Assembly: GCF_000177375.1 (NCBI RefSeq)
Contig: NZ_ADFR01000002.1
Coordinates: 310,001 to 374,000 of the forward strand
Source of the DNA: Bulleidia extructa W1219
Lineage (GTDB): Bacteria; Bacillota_I; Bacilli_A; Erysipelotrichales; Erysipelotrichaceae
Direction: 5' to 3'
DNA length: 64,000 bases
Part shown: piece after piece, positions 43,890 to 54,910 of the stretch
Layout: each line of letters begins with the position of its first letter
Numbering within the stretch: position 1 is the first letter of the stretch
Made by a program: the position numbers and the translations under genes
The notes under the pieces: generated by a model
What the model saw: the letters and a program-made list of their open reading frames with translations, nothing else
The model's database searches: none
What the model was told of the DNA's origin: nothing

Positions 43890-44509
43890 TGGAAATTCAG
43901 GATGTAATCAATCGGGTAGAAATATATGGCTTTGAAAGTGCTGTTCGTGGTTCTAAATACCCAATGGCTGTTAATCTGTCACAAGTGACAGAAGAAGTGG
44001 TACCACGTACTTTTACGTTAGCGAAAGCTGTAGCCGGATCGGGTCACGATAATTTCTTAAATGGAATTATTGTTCAATTTGACTTAACATTCAGCAATAA
44101 AGCTTGGGTAGAAGCAGAACGGTATCATTTCTTAGATTTCATCAGTTCACAATCGACGATGCATCGCATTACGAAATTTGATTTAGAAAAAAGTTATATT
44201 GAATATGTGGATCCTCGTATGATTGAAATCATGAAGGAAAAAGTAAAAGAATATAACAAATTACAAGAATGGCAAAAAAATAAAGTAGACTGTAGTGAAG
44301 AAGAAAAAAATAGTTTGAAACAAAAATATTTAGAAATTTTATATTCCAATCCTTGCGGATTTCGTTTGACTGCTCGCATGACCACCAACTATCGTCAGCT
44401 GAAAACAATCTATAAACAAAGAAAAACACATCGTTTACCAGAATGGAGAGTTTTCTGTAAATGGGTAGAAACCTTACCCTATGCAGAATTTATTACCGGG
44501 GAAAAATAA
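43889..44509 (+). CDS. Conserved hypothetical protein (possibly ThyX-fold-like)
   Basis: A 206-residue soluble protein, translationally coupled to mnmG. Notable blocks: SGHDNFLNGIIVQFDLTF near 51, EAERYHFLDFISSQSTMHRI near 76, and SNPCGFRLTARMTTNYRQLK near 150, followed by LPEWRVFCKWVETLP. The spacing of the histidine- and arginine-rich blocks recalls flavin-dependent thymidylate synthases, but the RHR-x7-S motif is absent, so enzyme activity is not claimed. It may be a phage-related or Firmicutes-specific family. It lies where rsmG would directly follow mnmG in Bacillus. Confidence 0.65.
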   Translation: MEIQDVINRVEIYGFESAVRGSKYPMAVNLSQVTEEVVPRTFTLAKAVAGSGHDNFLNGIIVQFDLTFSNKAWVEAERYHFLDFISSQSTMHRITKFDLEKSYIEYVDPRMIEIMKEKVKEYNKLQEWQKNKVDCSEEEKNSLKQKYLEILYSNPCGFRLTARMTTNYRQLKTIYKQRKTHRLPEWRVFCKWVETLPYAEFITGEK

Positions 44510-44513
44510 TTAA

Positions 44514-44540
44514 ATTGTGGAAAAATGAGTTATCCACAAT
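44514..44540. repeat. Inverted pair of DnaA boxes before rsmG
   Basis: TGTGGAAAA at 44516-44524 faces a perfect TTATCCACA at 44530-44538. Together they form a 10-bp inverted repeat (AAATTGTGGA/TCCACAATTT) followed by a short T run, so it could also act as a weak terminator for the upstream operon. Confidence 0.7.
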
Positions 44541-44567
44541 TTTCGTTAACGCATTACTTTCAATGAG

Positions 44568-44576
44568 TGTTAAAAT
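44568..44576 (+). promoter_or_regulatory. Extended -10 box before rsmG
   Basis: TGTTAAAAT, hexamer at 44571-44576, nine bases from the rsmG ATG. The TGGAG ribosome site overlaps the expected start of transcription. Confidence 0.45.
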
Positions 44577-44585
44577 GGAGTGGAA

Positions 44586-45275
44586 ATGAACTATCAAGAA
44601 CTAAGTCAACATTGTCAAAAGATGGGGTTGTATTGCCCAATCGAATCATTTCAAAGATACGCTTCTTTATTACAAGAATGGAATGAGCGGATGAATTTAA
44701 CGGCAATCACAGAAGAAAAGGAAATCATAGAAAAACATTTTTTAGACTGTATTCTTCCTTTACATCATTCTGTGATTCAAGGGCACTGGGCGGATGTTGG
44801 CTCGGGGGCGGGATTTCCGGGGTTGGTTTGGAAAATCATGAAACCGGAATTAGAAATGACATTGATTGAACCGACGGGAAAAAGATGCCAGTTTTTGCGG
44901 CATGTGATCAATGAATTGCAATTGGAAAAAATCAAAGTAGTGAACGAACGAGCCGAAGATTATGCCAAACTGCATCGGGAAGAATTTGATGGGGTGACCG
45001 CAAGAGCAGTATCGAATTTACCTTTGTTGTCGGAATTGTGTATTCCCTTGATCAAGGTCAACGGATATTTTTTCCCTTTGAAAGGTAAACAAGGGCATCA
45101 AGAACTAGAAAGCGCAAAAAATGCGTTGCAAAGATTACATGTGCGACTGATTGAGGAACAGGAAGAGACGATTGGCCAAGATGAGAGAAGGGTTAATCTA
45201 TTGTTTCAAAAAATAAAGCCAACGGATCAAAAGTATCCAAGGAATTATAGCCAAATGAAGAAGAAACCATTATAG
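44586..45275 (+). CDS. rsmG: 16S rRNA (guanine(527)-N7)-methyltransferase RsmG (GidB)
   Basis: SAM-dependent enzyme that methylates G527 near the 530 loop of 16S rRNA. It has 229 residues. Motifs: EWNERMNLTAITEEKEIIEKHFLDC near 32, the SAM loop ADVGSGAGFPGLVWKI near 70, LIEPTGKRCQFLRHV, and VTARAVSNLPLLSEL near 138. ATG 44586 was chosen over GTG 44580, because TGGAG lies 5 nt before it. It leads the chromosome-segregation genes noc-soj-parB as in Bacillus. Confidence 0.95.
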   Translation: MNYQELSQHCQKMGLYCPIESFQRYASLLQEWNERMNLTAITEEKEIIEKHFLDCILPLHHSVIQGHWADVGSGAGFPGLVWKIMKPELEMTLIEPTGKRCQFLRHVINELQLEKIKVVNERAEDYAKLHREEFDGVTARAVSNLPLLSELCIPLIKVNGYFFPLKGKQGHQELESAKNALQRLHVRLIEEQEETIGQDERRVNLLFQKIKPTDQKYPRNYSQMKKKPL

Positions 45276-45283
45276 GAGGAAGT

Positions 45284-46084
45284 ATGGCAACTATTTTTGA
45301 CTTATTTGAAAAGAAAGATGAATCACGAATTATCCAACTTCCAGTGGATAAGGTGGTTCCTTCCCGATATCAACCACGCCTTCATTTTGATCAAGAAGCC
45401 TTAGAAGAATTAGCTCAATCTATTAAAGAAACCGGACTGATTCAACCAATTACAGTTCGTTATACAGGTAATCATTATGAAATTATAGCGGGAGAAAGGC
45501 GGTTTCGGGCTTGCGAAAAATTGGGCTATCGAACTATTCCGGGTTTTGTGATGACACCAACTGAAGAGCAGGCGGCTCAAATGGCATTGGTTGAAAATGT
45601 GCAACGAGAAAATCTGAGTGCAGTGGAAGAGGCTAAGAGTTATGTGGAATTGATGCGTCAATCTTCTTTGACCCAGGAACAAGTGGCTCATAAAATCGGG
45701 AAAAGCCAGTCGTCTGTAGCAAATAAGATTCGTTTATTGAACTTACCGGAAGAAATCCAGCAGGGTGTGATTGATAATAAAATTACAGAACGTCATGCTC
45801 GGGCTTTATTGACAATTCCCCAGGAACAACAAAAAGAAGCCTATCACTATATTGTAGAAAATGGCTTGAATGTTCGACAAAGTGAAATCTATTTATCCGA
45901 TATTAGTAAAACAAAGAAAATAAAAAAGATTCATTTTAAACGAGGCTATGCGAAAAATATCAAATTAGCTATTAATACCATCAATTACCAAGTAGAACAG
46001 TTGAAAAATATGGGTTTGGATTTAACGTCTAGTGTGATTGAAGAGGGAGAAGATGTGAAAATCATCATCTCTATGAAGAAATAG
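45284..46084 (+). CDS. noc: Nucleoid occlusion protein Noc (ParB family)
   Basis: ParB-like DNA-binding CTPase that prevents division over the nucleoid. It has 266 residues. The ParB N-domain has IIAGERRFRACEKLGY near 66 and ENVQRENLSAVEEAKSY near 105; the helix-turn-helix is LTQEQVAHKIGKSQSSVANKIRLL near 130. The N-terminus (ATIFDLFEKK) could form a short membrane-binding amphipathic helix as in Bacillus Noc. Position between rsmG and soj, with a second ParB gene after soj, supports Noc rather than ParB. AGGAGG precedes the ATG. Confidence 0.88.
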   Translation: MATIFDLFEKKDESRIIQLPVDKVVPSRYQPRLHFDQEALEELAQSIKETGLIQPITVRYTGNHYEIIAGERRFRACEKLGYRTIPGFVMTPTEEQAAQMALVENVQRENLSAVEEAKSYVELMRQSSLTQEQVAHKIGKSQSSVANKIRLLNLPEEIQQGVIDNKITERHARALLTIPQEQQKEAYHYIVENGLNVRQSEIYLSDISKTKKIKKIHFKRGYAKNIKLAINTINYQVEQLKNMGLDLTSSVIEEGEDVKIIISMKK

Positions 46085-46097
46085 TGGAAAGGATTTT

Positions 46098-46886
46098 ATG
46101 GGAAAGATTATTGCAATAACCAATCAAAAAGGGGGGGTGGGGAAGACCACGACAGCTATGAGTTTGGCTGCCGGGTTGGCCTATGCTAAGAAAAAAGTCT
46201 TATTAGTGGACTTTGATCCCCAAGGAAATGCGACCCATGGAATTGGTGCTAGTAAAACCGGTTTTCAAAAAACAGTTTATGATGTCTTGATGCGAGAAGA
46301 CAGTGTAGACGAGGTTAAAATTACGTTGGATATGCCGCCAATGGATGTTTTACCGTCAACTGTAGATTTAAGTGGAGCAGATATTGATATGGCTAATTAC
46401 GATGTTGGTCGTGAACAGCTTCTTAAAAACAAATTGGAGGTGGTTAGAAATCAATATGATTACGTGATTATTGACTGTCCACCAGCGTTAGGGTTGTTGA
46501 ATACGAATGCTTTAACGGCAGCGGATTCGGTAATCATTCCGGTACAATGTGAATATTTTGCGCTAGAAGGATTGACACAGTTATTAGCCACGATTCGTTT
46601 GGTTCAGCGACTTTGGAATTCGAAGTTGACCATTGATGGTATTTTACTAACGATGTATGATGCCACAACCAAGCTTTCGGTTGAAGTGCAACAAGAAGTT
46701 CGGAAGTGTTTTAAAGAAAAGGTTTATCAAAGCTATATTCCTAGAAATGTCCGTTTGGCTGAAGCTCCAGCTCGAGGGCAAGATATTTTTAGTTATAGTT
46801 TCAGTTGTGCAGGAGCTAAGGCTTATTTGTCTTTAGCACAAGAAGTCGTTGCTCAAAATGAAAGGGGACGAAAAAATGCCAGATAA
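46098..46886 (+). CDS. soj: Chromosome partitioning ATPase Soj (ParA)
   Basis: Deviant Walker ATPase that works with ParB in origin segregation and controls DnaA in Bacillus. It has 262 residues. Motifs: KGGVGKTTTAMSLA at 10-23, DFDPQGNATHGIG near 40, YDYVIIDCPPALGLL near 116, and PVQCEYFALEGLTQLL near 145. It overlaps parB by 11 nt. Two parS sites at 35-36.6 kb are its partner's likely targets. Confidence 0.96.
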   Translation: MGKIIAITNQKGGVGKTTTAMSLAAGLAYAKKKVLLVDFDPQGNATHGIGASKTGFQKTVYDVLMREDSVDEVKITLDMPPMDVLPSTVDLSGADIDMANYDVGREQLLKNKLEVVRNQYDYVIIDCPPALGLLNTNALTAADSVIIPVQCEYFALEGLTQLLATIRLVQRLWNSKLTIDGILLTMYDATTKLSVEVQQEVRKCFKEKVYQSYIPRNVRLAEAPARGQDIFSYSFSCAGAKAYLSLAQEVVAQNERGRKNAR

Positions 46887-47760
46887 AAAAAGAAATGGGT
46901 TAGGACGTGGCTTGGATTCTTTATTCGGAACAGATGTTTCAGAATTGATGAACCAAATTGAAAATGGATCACAAAATTTTGTTTCTACCAGACAGGATGA
47001 AATTCCGGTGGATAAAATTCAACCGAATCCGTATCAACCAAGAAAAGAGTTTGATCCAAAAGCCTTAGAAGATTTAGCTCAATCCATTCAAGAACACGGT
47101 ATTTTTACTCCTTTATTGGTGATCAAACGAAGAACAGATTATCAATTGGTAGCTGGAGAGAGGCGATTAAGAGCGGCTAAGATGGCTCATTTGGAAAAAG
47201 TCCCAGTCATTATTGTGGACTTTAGCGATGAACAAATGATGGAAATTTCTTTGTTGGAAAACATTCAAAGAGAGGATCTAAGTCCTTTGGAAGAAGCTCT
47301 TGGCTTTCAAACTTTAATGAATCAATTGCACTATACTCAAGAAAAATTAGCTGAGCGAGTGGGAAAATCAAGAGCCTATTGTGCTAACTTGCTTCGTTTA
47401 TTAAAGTTGCCGGCAGAAGTACAATCTTTATTAAAAAATCAATCGTTAACCGTGGGACATGTACGTCCGTTATTAGCCCTTCAAGATGAAAATGAAATGA
47501 TCCAATTGGCTCATGCCATGGTCAGGGAAGGGTTATCGGTTCGTGAAGCAGAAAAACGATGTACCAAAAGAGAGAAAGATAAGAAACCTATTCATGTGAA
47601 AGTGAAGAAAGATCCACAGCTTATGGATATTCAAAACCAAATGAGTCGTAAGTTGGGAACTAAAGTTGAATTAAGTCCTAAAAAAATCAGTATTTCATAC
47701 GAAGATAATGAAGATTTGAATCGAATTTTATCTTTATTACACTGTTTGGATCAAGAGTAG
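46876..47760 (+). CDS. parB: Chromosome partitioning protein ParB (Spo0J)
   Basis: CTP-dependent DNA clamp that loads at parS and spreads. It has 294 residues and begins with the family signature RNGLGRGLDSLFG. The CTP-binding core has LVAGERRLRAAKMA near 84 and ENIQREDLSPLEEALGF near 120; the helix-turn-helix is YTQEKLAERVGKSRAYCANLLRLL near 146. ATG 46876 was chosen: AAGGGG lies upstream, and nine further upstream codons shadow soj. A terminator follows. Confidence 0.96.
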   Translation: MPDKKRNGLGRGLDSLFGTDVSELMNQIENGSQNFVSTRQDEIPVDKIQPNPYQPRKEFDPKALEDLAQSIQEHGIFTPLLVIKRRTDYQLVAGERRLRAAKMAHLEKVPVIIVDFSDEQMMEISLLENIQREDLSPLEEALGFQTLMNQLHYTQEKLAERVGKSRAYCANLLRLLKLPAEVQSLLKNQSLTVGHVRPLLALQDENEMIQLAHAMVREGLSVREAEKRCTKREKDKKPIHVKVKKDPQLMDIQNQMSRKLGTKVELSPKKISISYEDNEDLNRILSLLHCLDQE

Positions 47761-47767
47761 TGAATAT

Positions 47768-47813
47768 AAGGAAAGAAGACAGGGACTAAAGATAATCATC
47801 TTTCCTTTTTTTT
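47768..47813 (+). terminator. Intrinsic terminator after parB
   Basis: Stem AAGGAAAGA/TCTTTCCTT (47768-47776 with 47799-47807), 22-nt loop, followed by six more T. Confidence 0.75.
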
Positions 47814-47840
47814 AATGAAGAAAAGTGTAAAATGGTAACT

Positions 47841-48158
47841 ATGGAAATTGAAAAAAGATGGATGTGGCTTAGTCTATTAGGTTGTTTAAGTATCTTTTTA
47901 GGAACAAAGTATGGACTGGGTTGGGTTCTTGGTTGTTTGGTTTCTCGAATTTGTTTGGAAACGACCAAACGTTTTGCTAAGAGAAGTTTAGAAAATCAAA
48001 CATCAAGTGGCACAAATGCGCATTTTGGAGTAAATTATCTATTGATGGCAACTGCTATGATTTTTTCGGCTGTTTTCCCTGAGATAAGTAATATTTTCAC
48101 TTGTTTTTTCGGCTTATTGAGTGTGAAGATTAGTATTTATCTGGTGGAATTGATTTAG
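47841..48158 (+). CDS. atpI: ATP synthase subunit I-like membrane protein
   Basis: Small hydrophobic protein (105 residues) with four predicted helices (about 8-24, 26-40, 62-78, 80-103), at the head of the atp operon where AtpI, a c-ring assembly factor and possible Mg2+ carrier, is normally encoded. Sequence similarity to AtpI is weak, so the name rests on position and topology. No ribosome site is visible; TAAAAT at 47828-47833 lies 7 nt before ATG 47841, suggesting a leaderless start. An in-frame ATG at 47832 is the alternative. Confidence 0.65.
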   Translation: MEIEKRWMWLSLLGCLSIFLGTKYGLGWVLGCLVSRICLETTKRFAKRSLENQTSSGTNAHFGVNYLLMATAMIFSAVFPEISNIFTCFFGLLSVKISIYLVELI

Positions 48159-48170
48159 AAAGGAGGGGGT

Positions 48171-48872
48171 ATGCAGATACAAACAACGGTTTTTCATATC
48201 GCTATTGTGACGGCTGTGGTTGGCTTTTTGATTGTCTTTGCTTCTAAAAAGATTGATCAAGCTGATCCGATGCAAAAGCCATCTATTTTTGTGACAATAG
48301 TGATTAGTTTTGTGACAATGGTGTTAAATACTGTCAAAAATTCTTTGGGTGAGAAAAAAGCGAAGATACTGACTCCATATATATTGGTACTTTGGATGTA
48401 TATTTTCTTGAGTAATATTTCCGGCTTGTTTGGTATTGAAAGCCCGACGTCCAATTTTTCAGTAACAGTTTTATTGTCATTTATTACTTGGGTATTGATT
48501 CAAATAACCATCTTTAAATATAGTGGTGTTAAAGCTTATTTTAAGAGTTTTTTTGAACCGATTCCGGTGATGTTACCGATGAATATTATCGGTAAGTTCT
48601 CAACGATGTTATCCATGGCTTTGCGTGTGTTTGGTAATATTACATGCGGTTCGATCATGATGCAATTGGTGTATATGGGTACTCAGGGTCTTTCAAAAGC
48701 GATCGCGGGTTTATTTGGAGCGAATACCGGTTTTAACTTTATGGCTCCAATGATTGCACCATTCTTACATCTATATTTTGATTTATTTGCTGGGTTTATC
48801 CAGACGCTTGTGTTTGTTACACTGACTATCGTATTGATTGGTAATGAAATTCCAGATACAGAAAAAAATTAA
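48171..48872 (+). CDS. atpB: ATP synthase subunit a
   Basis: Stator channel subunit of the Fo motor. It has 233 residues and five or six helices. The essential Arg is in LSMALRVFGNITCG near 144-157, with LPMNIIGKFSTMLSMALR before it; the last helix has FIQTLVFVTLTIVLIG. Four Lys/Gly-rich positions after the first helix are typical of short Firmicutes forms. AAAGGAGGGGG precedes the ATG. Confidence 0.94.
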   Translation: MQIQTTVFHIAIVTAVVGFLIVFASKKIDQADPMQKPSIFVTIVISFVTMVLNTVKNSLGEKKAKILTPYILVLWMYIFLSNISGLFGIESPTSNFSVTVLLSFITWVLIQITIFKYSGVKAYFKSFFEPIPVMLPMNIIGKFSTMLSMALRVFGNITCGSIMMQLVYMGTQGLSKAIAGLFGANTGFNFMAPMIAPFLHLYFDLFAGFIQTLVFVTLTIVLIGNEIPDTEKN

Positions 48873-48882
48873 GGAGGATATT

Positions 48883-49107
48883 ATGGAAAAAGGTTTAATC
48901 GCTATTGGGGCAGGAATTGCTGTATTCACAGGATTTATGACAGGTTTAGGGGAAGCTACGGTTGCAGCTCACGCTTGTGATGCGATTGGTAAAAATCCGG
49001 AAGCTGAATCAAAGATTCGTTCAACGATGATTTTGGGTATTGCTTTATCAGAAACATGTGCTATTTATGGACTACTAGTGGCTGTTTTGTTGATTTTGGT
49101 TTACTAA
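48883..49107 (+). CDS. atpE: ATP synthase subunit c (Na+-type, two-carboxylate)
   Basis: Rotor subunit of Fo; two membrane helices joined by a KNPEAESKIR loop (74 residues). The ion site in helix 2 reads ALSETCAIYG with carboxylate E57, T58 and Y62, which is the Na+-site pattern. In helix 1 the position of the Na+-ligand Gln (Q32 in Ilyobacter) is E24, in GLGEATVAAHACD. Two carboxylates per site are known from the Fusobacterium nucleatum Na+ rotor. ATG 48883 follows AAGGAGG; the open frame upstream overlaps atpB and is not coding. Confidence 0.95.
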   Translation: MEKGLIAIGAGIAVFTGFMTGLGEATVAAHACDAIGKNPEAESKIRSTMILGIALSETCAIYGLLVAVLLILVY

Positions 49108-49119
49108 GGGGAAATTTGA

Positions 49120-49629
49120 ATGTCGGTAGATATTGTTGGTCAATTATTTCCCAATGGATTGACAATGATCGCACAATTACTGAGTACCTTCGTTTTATTT
49201 TTGTTGATGCGTAAATTTCTTTGGAAATCTATCCAAACTTATTTGCAAAAGCGTTCTGATAAATTGCAGTCCGACTTATTGGCGGGTGAATCTGCAAAAG
49301 CAGAAGCAGAAACTGACCGTGCATTAGCGAAGAAACAACTAGAACAGGCTTCTTTGAAATCGAAAGAACTGGTGGAAAAAGCCACGGTTCAAGCTAAACA
49401 AGAAAGACAACTGATTTTAGATCAGGCAGAACAAGAAGCAAAGATTCGGGAAGCAAGAGCAAGTGAACAAATCGCGAAAGAACGTCGGGATTTGGAAAAC
49501 TCGATCAAAGCAGAAATTGTGAATGTGGCTTTGAGTGCAACAGCGAAAGTGGTTGGTGAAAAACACGCAAAGGATATAGACGAAGAAGCTATTGCTCGAT
49601 TTGTGGAAGGAAATAACCATGAATCATGA
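49120..49629 (+). CDS. atpF: ATP synthase subunit b
   Basis: Peripheral stalk subunit that ties F1 to the a subunit. It has 169 residues: one N-terminal membrane helix (about 12-32, IAQLLSTFVLFLLMRKFLW) and a long charged coiled coil (about 40-150). AGGGGAA precedes the ATG by a few bases. Its end overlaps atpH by 11 nt. Confidence 0.93.
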   Translation: MSVDIVGQLFPNGLTMIAQLLSTFVLFLLMRKFLWKSIQTYLQKRSDKLQSDLLAGESAKAEAETDRALAKKQLEQASLKSKELVEKATVQAKQERQLILDQAEQEAKIREARASEQIAKERRDLENSIKAEIVNVALSATAKVVGEKHAKDIDEEAIARFVEGNNHES

Positions 49630-50164
49630 GCTGGCAATGCGCTATGGGCAAAGTTTATTTGACATAGCGAAAGAAAAGAATTGTGTTGATATTTTTTTGA
49701 AAGAAGTGCAAGAACTTAAGTCTGTGATTGAAAAAGAAGCGGGATTTGTCAAAGTGCTGATGGCGGTTCGTATCAACAGGCAGGAAAAGCATGATTTTTT
49801 AAATCGCCTTTTTAAGGATAAGATTCAAAAAGAACTGTTAAATTTTGTTCATTTGATTGTGGATCGTAAGCGAGTACCGTATTTGATAGATAGTTTAGAG
49901 GCGTATGAAGAATTGGCTTATGAGGCGTTAAAAATCAAATTGGCAGTGGTATACTCTGCTCGTTTGTTGACAGATGATCAAATCGCAAAAGTGAAAGGAA
50001 AACTTGAACAAAATTCAGGATTCCAAGTATTACTTCGTAATGAAGTGGATGAAAGCTTAATTGCCGGGATTAAAGTGAAAATGGGTAATCAAGTGATCGA
50101 TATATCCACACAATACGAGATTGAACAATTAAAACAAAGATTATTGAAAGGAGTACGAGGATGA
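49619..50164 (+). CDS. atpH: ATP synthase subunit delta
   Basis: Connects the peripheral stalk to the top of F1. It has 181 residues; the OSCP/delta family is recognisable from [19 protein letters not shown] at 5-23 and the C-terminal [29 protein letters not shown] 49619 follows GGAAGGAA. The stop overlaps the atpA start (ATGA). Confidence 0.93.
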   Translation: MNHELAMRYGQSLFDIAKEKNCVDIFLKEVQELKSVIEKEAGFVKVLMAVRINRQEKHDFLNRLFKDKIQKELLNFVHLIVDRKRVPYLIDSLEAYEELAYEALKIKLAVVYSARLLTDDQIAKVKGKLEQNSGFQVLLRNEVDESLIAGIKVKMGNQVIDISTQYEIEQLKQRLLKGVRG

Positions 50165-51687
50165 GTAATATCCGACCAGAAGAAATCAGTTCACTCATTA
50201 AACAAGAGATTGAACAATATGGCAATAAAGTAGAGTCCAATGATGTCGGCTATGTCATCAGCGTTGGAGATGGAATTGCTATGGTTCAAGGTATGAGCCA
50301 AGCAATGTCTTCGGAATTATTGGATTTCGGTCATGGAGTCATGGGGATGGTTCAAAACTTGGAAGAAGACCATGTAGGGGCTGTTTTATTAGGTAATGAT
50401 CGAGCCATTAAAGAAGGTGATGAAGTTCGCCGGACAGGGAAAATTGTAGAAGTACCGGTCGGTGATGTTTTGTTAGGACGTGTTGTGAATGCTTTAGGGC
50501 AAGCTATTGATGGTGGTGATCCGATCAAAGTGGAAAAAACAAGACCGGTGGAACGTGTGGCACCTGGGGTAATGACCCGTAAGTCTGTCTCTCAACCTTT
50601 AATGACAGGATTAAAAGTCATTGACTCCATGATCCCGATTGGAAAAGGGCAACGTGAGTTGATTATTGGGGATCGTGAAACCGGTAAGACGGCGATTGCT
50701 TTGGATACGATTTTGAACCAAAAAGGAAAAAATGTGTATTGTATCTATGTCGCTATTGGACAAAAAGAAAGTACGGTAGCTCGATTGGTTCAAAAACTTC
50801 GTGAAAATGATGCTTTAAAGTATACAACAGTGGTCAATGAGGGAGCTAGCGCTTCTGCACCATTGCAATACTTAGCTCCTTATGCCGGTTGTGCGATGGG
50901 TGAGGAATGGATGGAACAAGGCAAAGACGTCTTGATCATTTATGATGATTTGTCCAAACATGCGGTTGCTTATCGTACAATGTCCTTATTGTTACGTCGT
51001 CCTCCTGGACGTGAAGCGTATCCGGGAGATGTCTTCTATTTACATTCCCGTCTTCTAGAAAGAGCAGCGAAGTTATCAGACGAATTGGGAGGTGGTTCAT
51101 TGACCGCTTTGCCAATCATTGAAACACAAGCGGGAGATATTTCCGCCTACATTCCAACTAATGTCATCTCAATTACGGATGGTCAGATTTTCTTACAAGC
51201 GGATTTATTTGCAGCAGGCGTTCGTCCGGCTGTGGATTCAGGTTTATCGGTTTCTCGTGTTGGATCAGCCGCTCAAACTAAGGCTATGAAGATGGTTTCT
51301 TCTTCTCTAAAATTAGAATTAGCACAATATAATGAAATGTTGTCTTTTTCTCAATTTGGGTCTGATTTGGATGATAGTACTAAGAAAATCATCAATCATG
51401 GAGCTCATTTGACAGAACTTTTGAAACAAGGACAATACAAGCCTTATTCTATGATTGACCAGGTGATTAGTTTATTTGCGGCTAAAAATAATATATTTGA
51501 TCAAGTGGATTTAGAAGAAATAGCTGAGCTGGAAAATCGAATTTTACGTTATTTCCATGATGAACAAGTGGATTTATTAAATGAAATTGAACAGTCAGGA
51601 AACTTAAACGATGATCAGAAGAACCGTCTAAAAGAAGGATTGAAACACGTCTTAGAAGATTTCTTATTAGTTAAAGGAGCGAAGTAG
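50161..51687 (+). CDS. atpA: ATP synthase subunit alpha
   Basis: Non-catalytic nucleotide-binding F1 subunit, 508 residues. The P-loop is [15 protein letters not shown] near 169-183. Other blocks are [15 protein letters not shown] just before it, [21 protein letters not shown] near 285, and [15 protein letters not shown] near 362. Order: N-terminal beta-barrel, nucleotide domain, C-terminal helical bundle. Coupled to atpH by a 4-nt overlap. Confidence 0.98.
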   Translation: MSNIRPEEISSLIKQEIEQYGNKVESNDVGYVISVGDGIAMVQGMSQAMSSELLDFGHGVMGMVQNLEEDHVGAVLLGNDRAIKEGDEVRRTGKIVEVPVGDVLLGRVVNALGQAIDGGDPIKVEKTRPVERVAPGVMTRKSVSQPLMTGLKVIDSMIPIGKGQRELIIGDRETGKTAIALDTILNQKGKNVYCIYVAIGQKESTVARLVQKLRENDALKYTTVVNEGASASAPLQYLAPYAGCAMGEEWMEQGKDVLIIYDDLSKHAVAYRTMSLLLRRPPGREAYPGDVFYLHSRLLERAAKLSDELGGGSLTALPIIETQAGDISAYIPTNVISITDGQIFLQADLFAAGVRPAVDSGLSVSRVGSAAQTKAMKMVSSSLKLELAQYNEMLSFSQFGSDLDDSTKKIINHGAHLTELLKQGQYKPYSMIDQVISLFAAKNNIFDQVDLEEIAELENRILRYFHDEQVDLLNEIEQSGNLNDDQKNRLKEGLKHVLEDFLLVKGAK

Positions 51688-51689
51688 TT

Positions 51690-53930
<2,241 letters not shown>

Positions 53931-53931
<1 letters not shown>

Positions 53932-54329
53932 TGGCTAAAATTCATTGTCGGATCATCACACCACAAAAACTCTATCGGGAATTTGATTCAGATATTCTAA
54001 CGATTGAAACGACAGAGGGACAACGAGGTATTTTACCAAATCATATGCCATTAGTGGCTAGTTTAGTGATTGGGAAATTAAGCTCTGTGTTGGATGGTGA
54101 AAGAGAGGAATATGCGATCACAGGAGGTCTATTTTATTTCCGGGAAAATAAAGCGGAAATTTTAGTCGATGCGATTGAATCAAAAGAAGAAATTGATTTG
54201 GCGCGGGCTGAACAGGCTAAAAATAGAGCAGAAGAGAGAATTCAACATAAAAGAGAGGATATTGATTTAAGACGAGCAGAAGTAGCTCTAAAAAAAGCTT
54301 TAAATCGTATTCGAGTTAGTAAACTATAG
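53931..54329 (+). CDS. atpC: ATP synthase subunit epsilon
   Basis: F1 subunit that links rotor and c-ring and can restrain ATP hydrolysis. It has 132 residues: N-terminal beta-sandwich (about 1-85, TIETTEGQRGILPNHMPLV) and a C-terminal two-helix domain (about 90-132, ARAEQAKNRAEERI). It overlaps atpD by one base and ends the atp operon at a terminator. Confidence 0.94.
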
Positions 54330-54335
54330 TAAAAT

Positions 54336-54359
54336 AAAGCAGGCAGTTGCCTGCTTTTT
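54336..54359 (+). terminator. Intrinsic terminator of the atp operon
   Basis: Perfect 9-bp stem AAAGCAGGC/GCCTGCTTT (54336-54344 with 54349-54357), AGTT loop, then TT. Confidence 0.9.
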
Positions 54360-54373
54360 CTAGGAGGTTAAGT

Positions 54374-54910
54374 ATGATTAAAAAATATTATCAATCTTTG
54401 CATAGTTTAAAATATTCGTTGGTTTTGCCAGGATTTACCTTTTTGATTTTTGTGGTTGCGTTTATTCGGGACAAAAGAAAAGAACCATTTCTAACCGGTG
54501 TGTTGATGGTGCTGGTGGTTCTATTGATGATTCTTATGTTCTTTTATTACCTGGGAAAAATTCGTATTTCTAAACAATTAAAAGCGATTGAGAATATTGA
54601 TGAATATAAAAAAGGCGGTATGGTGGATCAATCTTGGATTTTAGAATATCGGATCTTAGCCTATCATCAGGGAGTGATTCAAGAGGTCTTAGTGAAAGAT
54701 ATTCGTTCCATGGTTGTTCAAGAAGGTCAACATGGAAAATATACATTTATTTTCAATGATTCTATTCGCATGTCTTGTCAAGATTTATCAGAAGGAAGAA
54801 GACTATTGGCCATTCTATTAAAAACGAATCCATCCATTCAATATACGGGATTAACTCCGGAAGGAGATGGCAGGATTCAAAGTTTAGGGGGGAAAGAATA
54901 TGAGTCATGA
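54374..54910 (+). CDS. Hypothetical membrane protein with PH-like domain
   Basis: A 178-residue protein with two hydrophobic helices (about 12-30 and 38-60) and a beta-rich soluble part (about 85-150: WILEYRILAYHQGVIQEVLV, IRSMVVQEGQHGKYTFIF) that resembles a bacterial PH-type domain by pattern. The layout is the same as the protein at 14658-15230. ATG 54374 follows AGGAGG. Its end overlaps mnmE by 11 nt, so it is cotranscribed with it. Function unknown. Confidence 0.65.
   Translation: MIKKYYQSLHSLKYSLVLPGFTFLIFVVAFIRDKRKEPFLTGVLMVLVVLLMILMFFYYLGKIRISKQLKAIENIDEYKKGGMVDQSWILEYRILAYHQGVIQEVLVKDIRSMVVQEGQHGKYTFIFNDSIRMSCQDLSEGRRLLAILLKTNPSIQYTGLTPEGDGRIQSLGGKEYES

Noticed and set aside
54136-54149. 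Sequence ATTTCCGGGAAAAT resembling a Noc-binding site (ATTTCCCGGGAAAT)
   Set aside because: Two mismatches break the palindrome, it lies inside atpC, and about one such match is expected by chance in a window this size.
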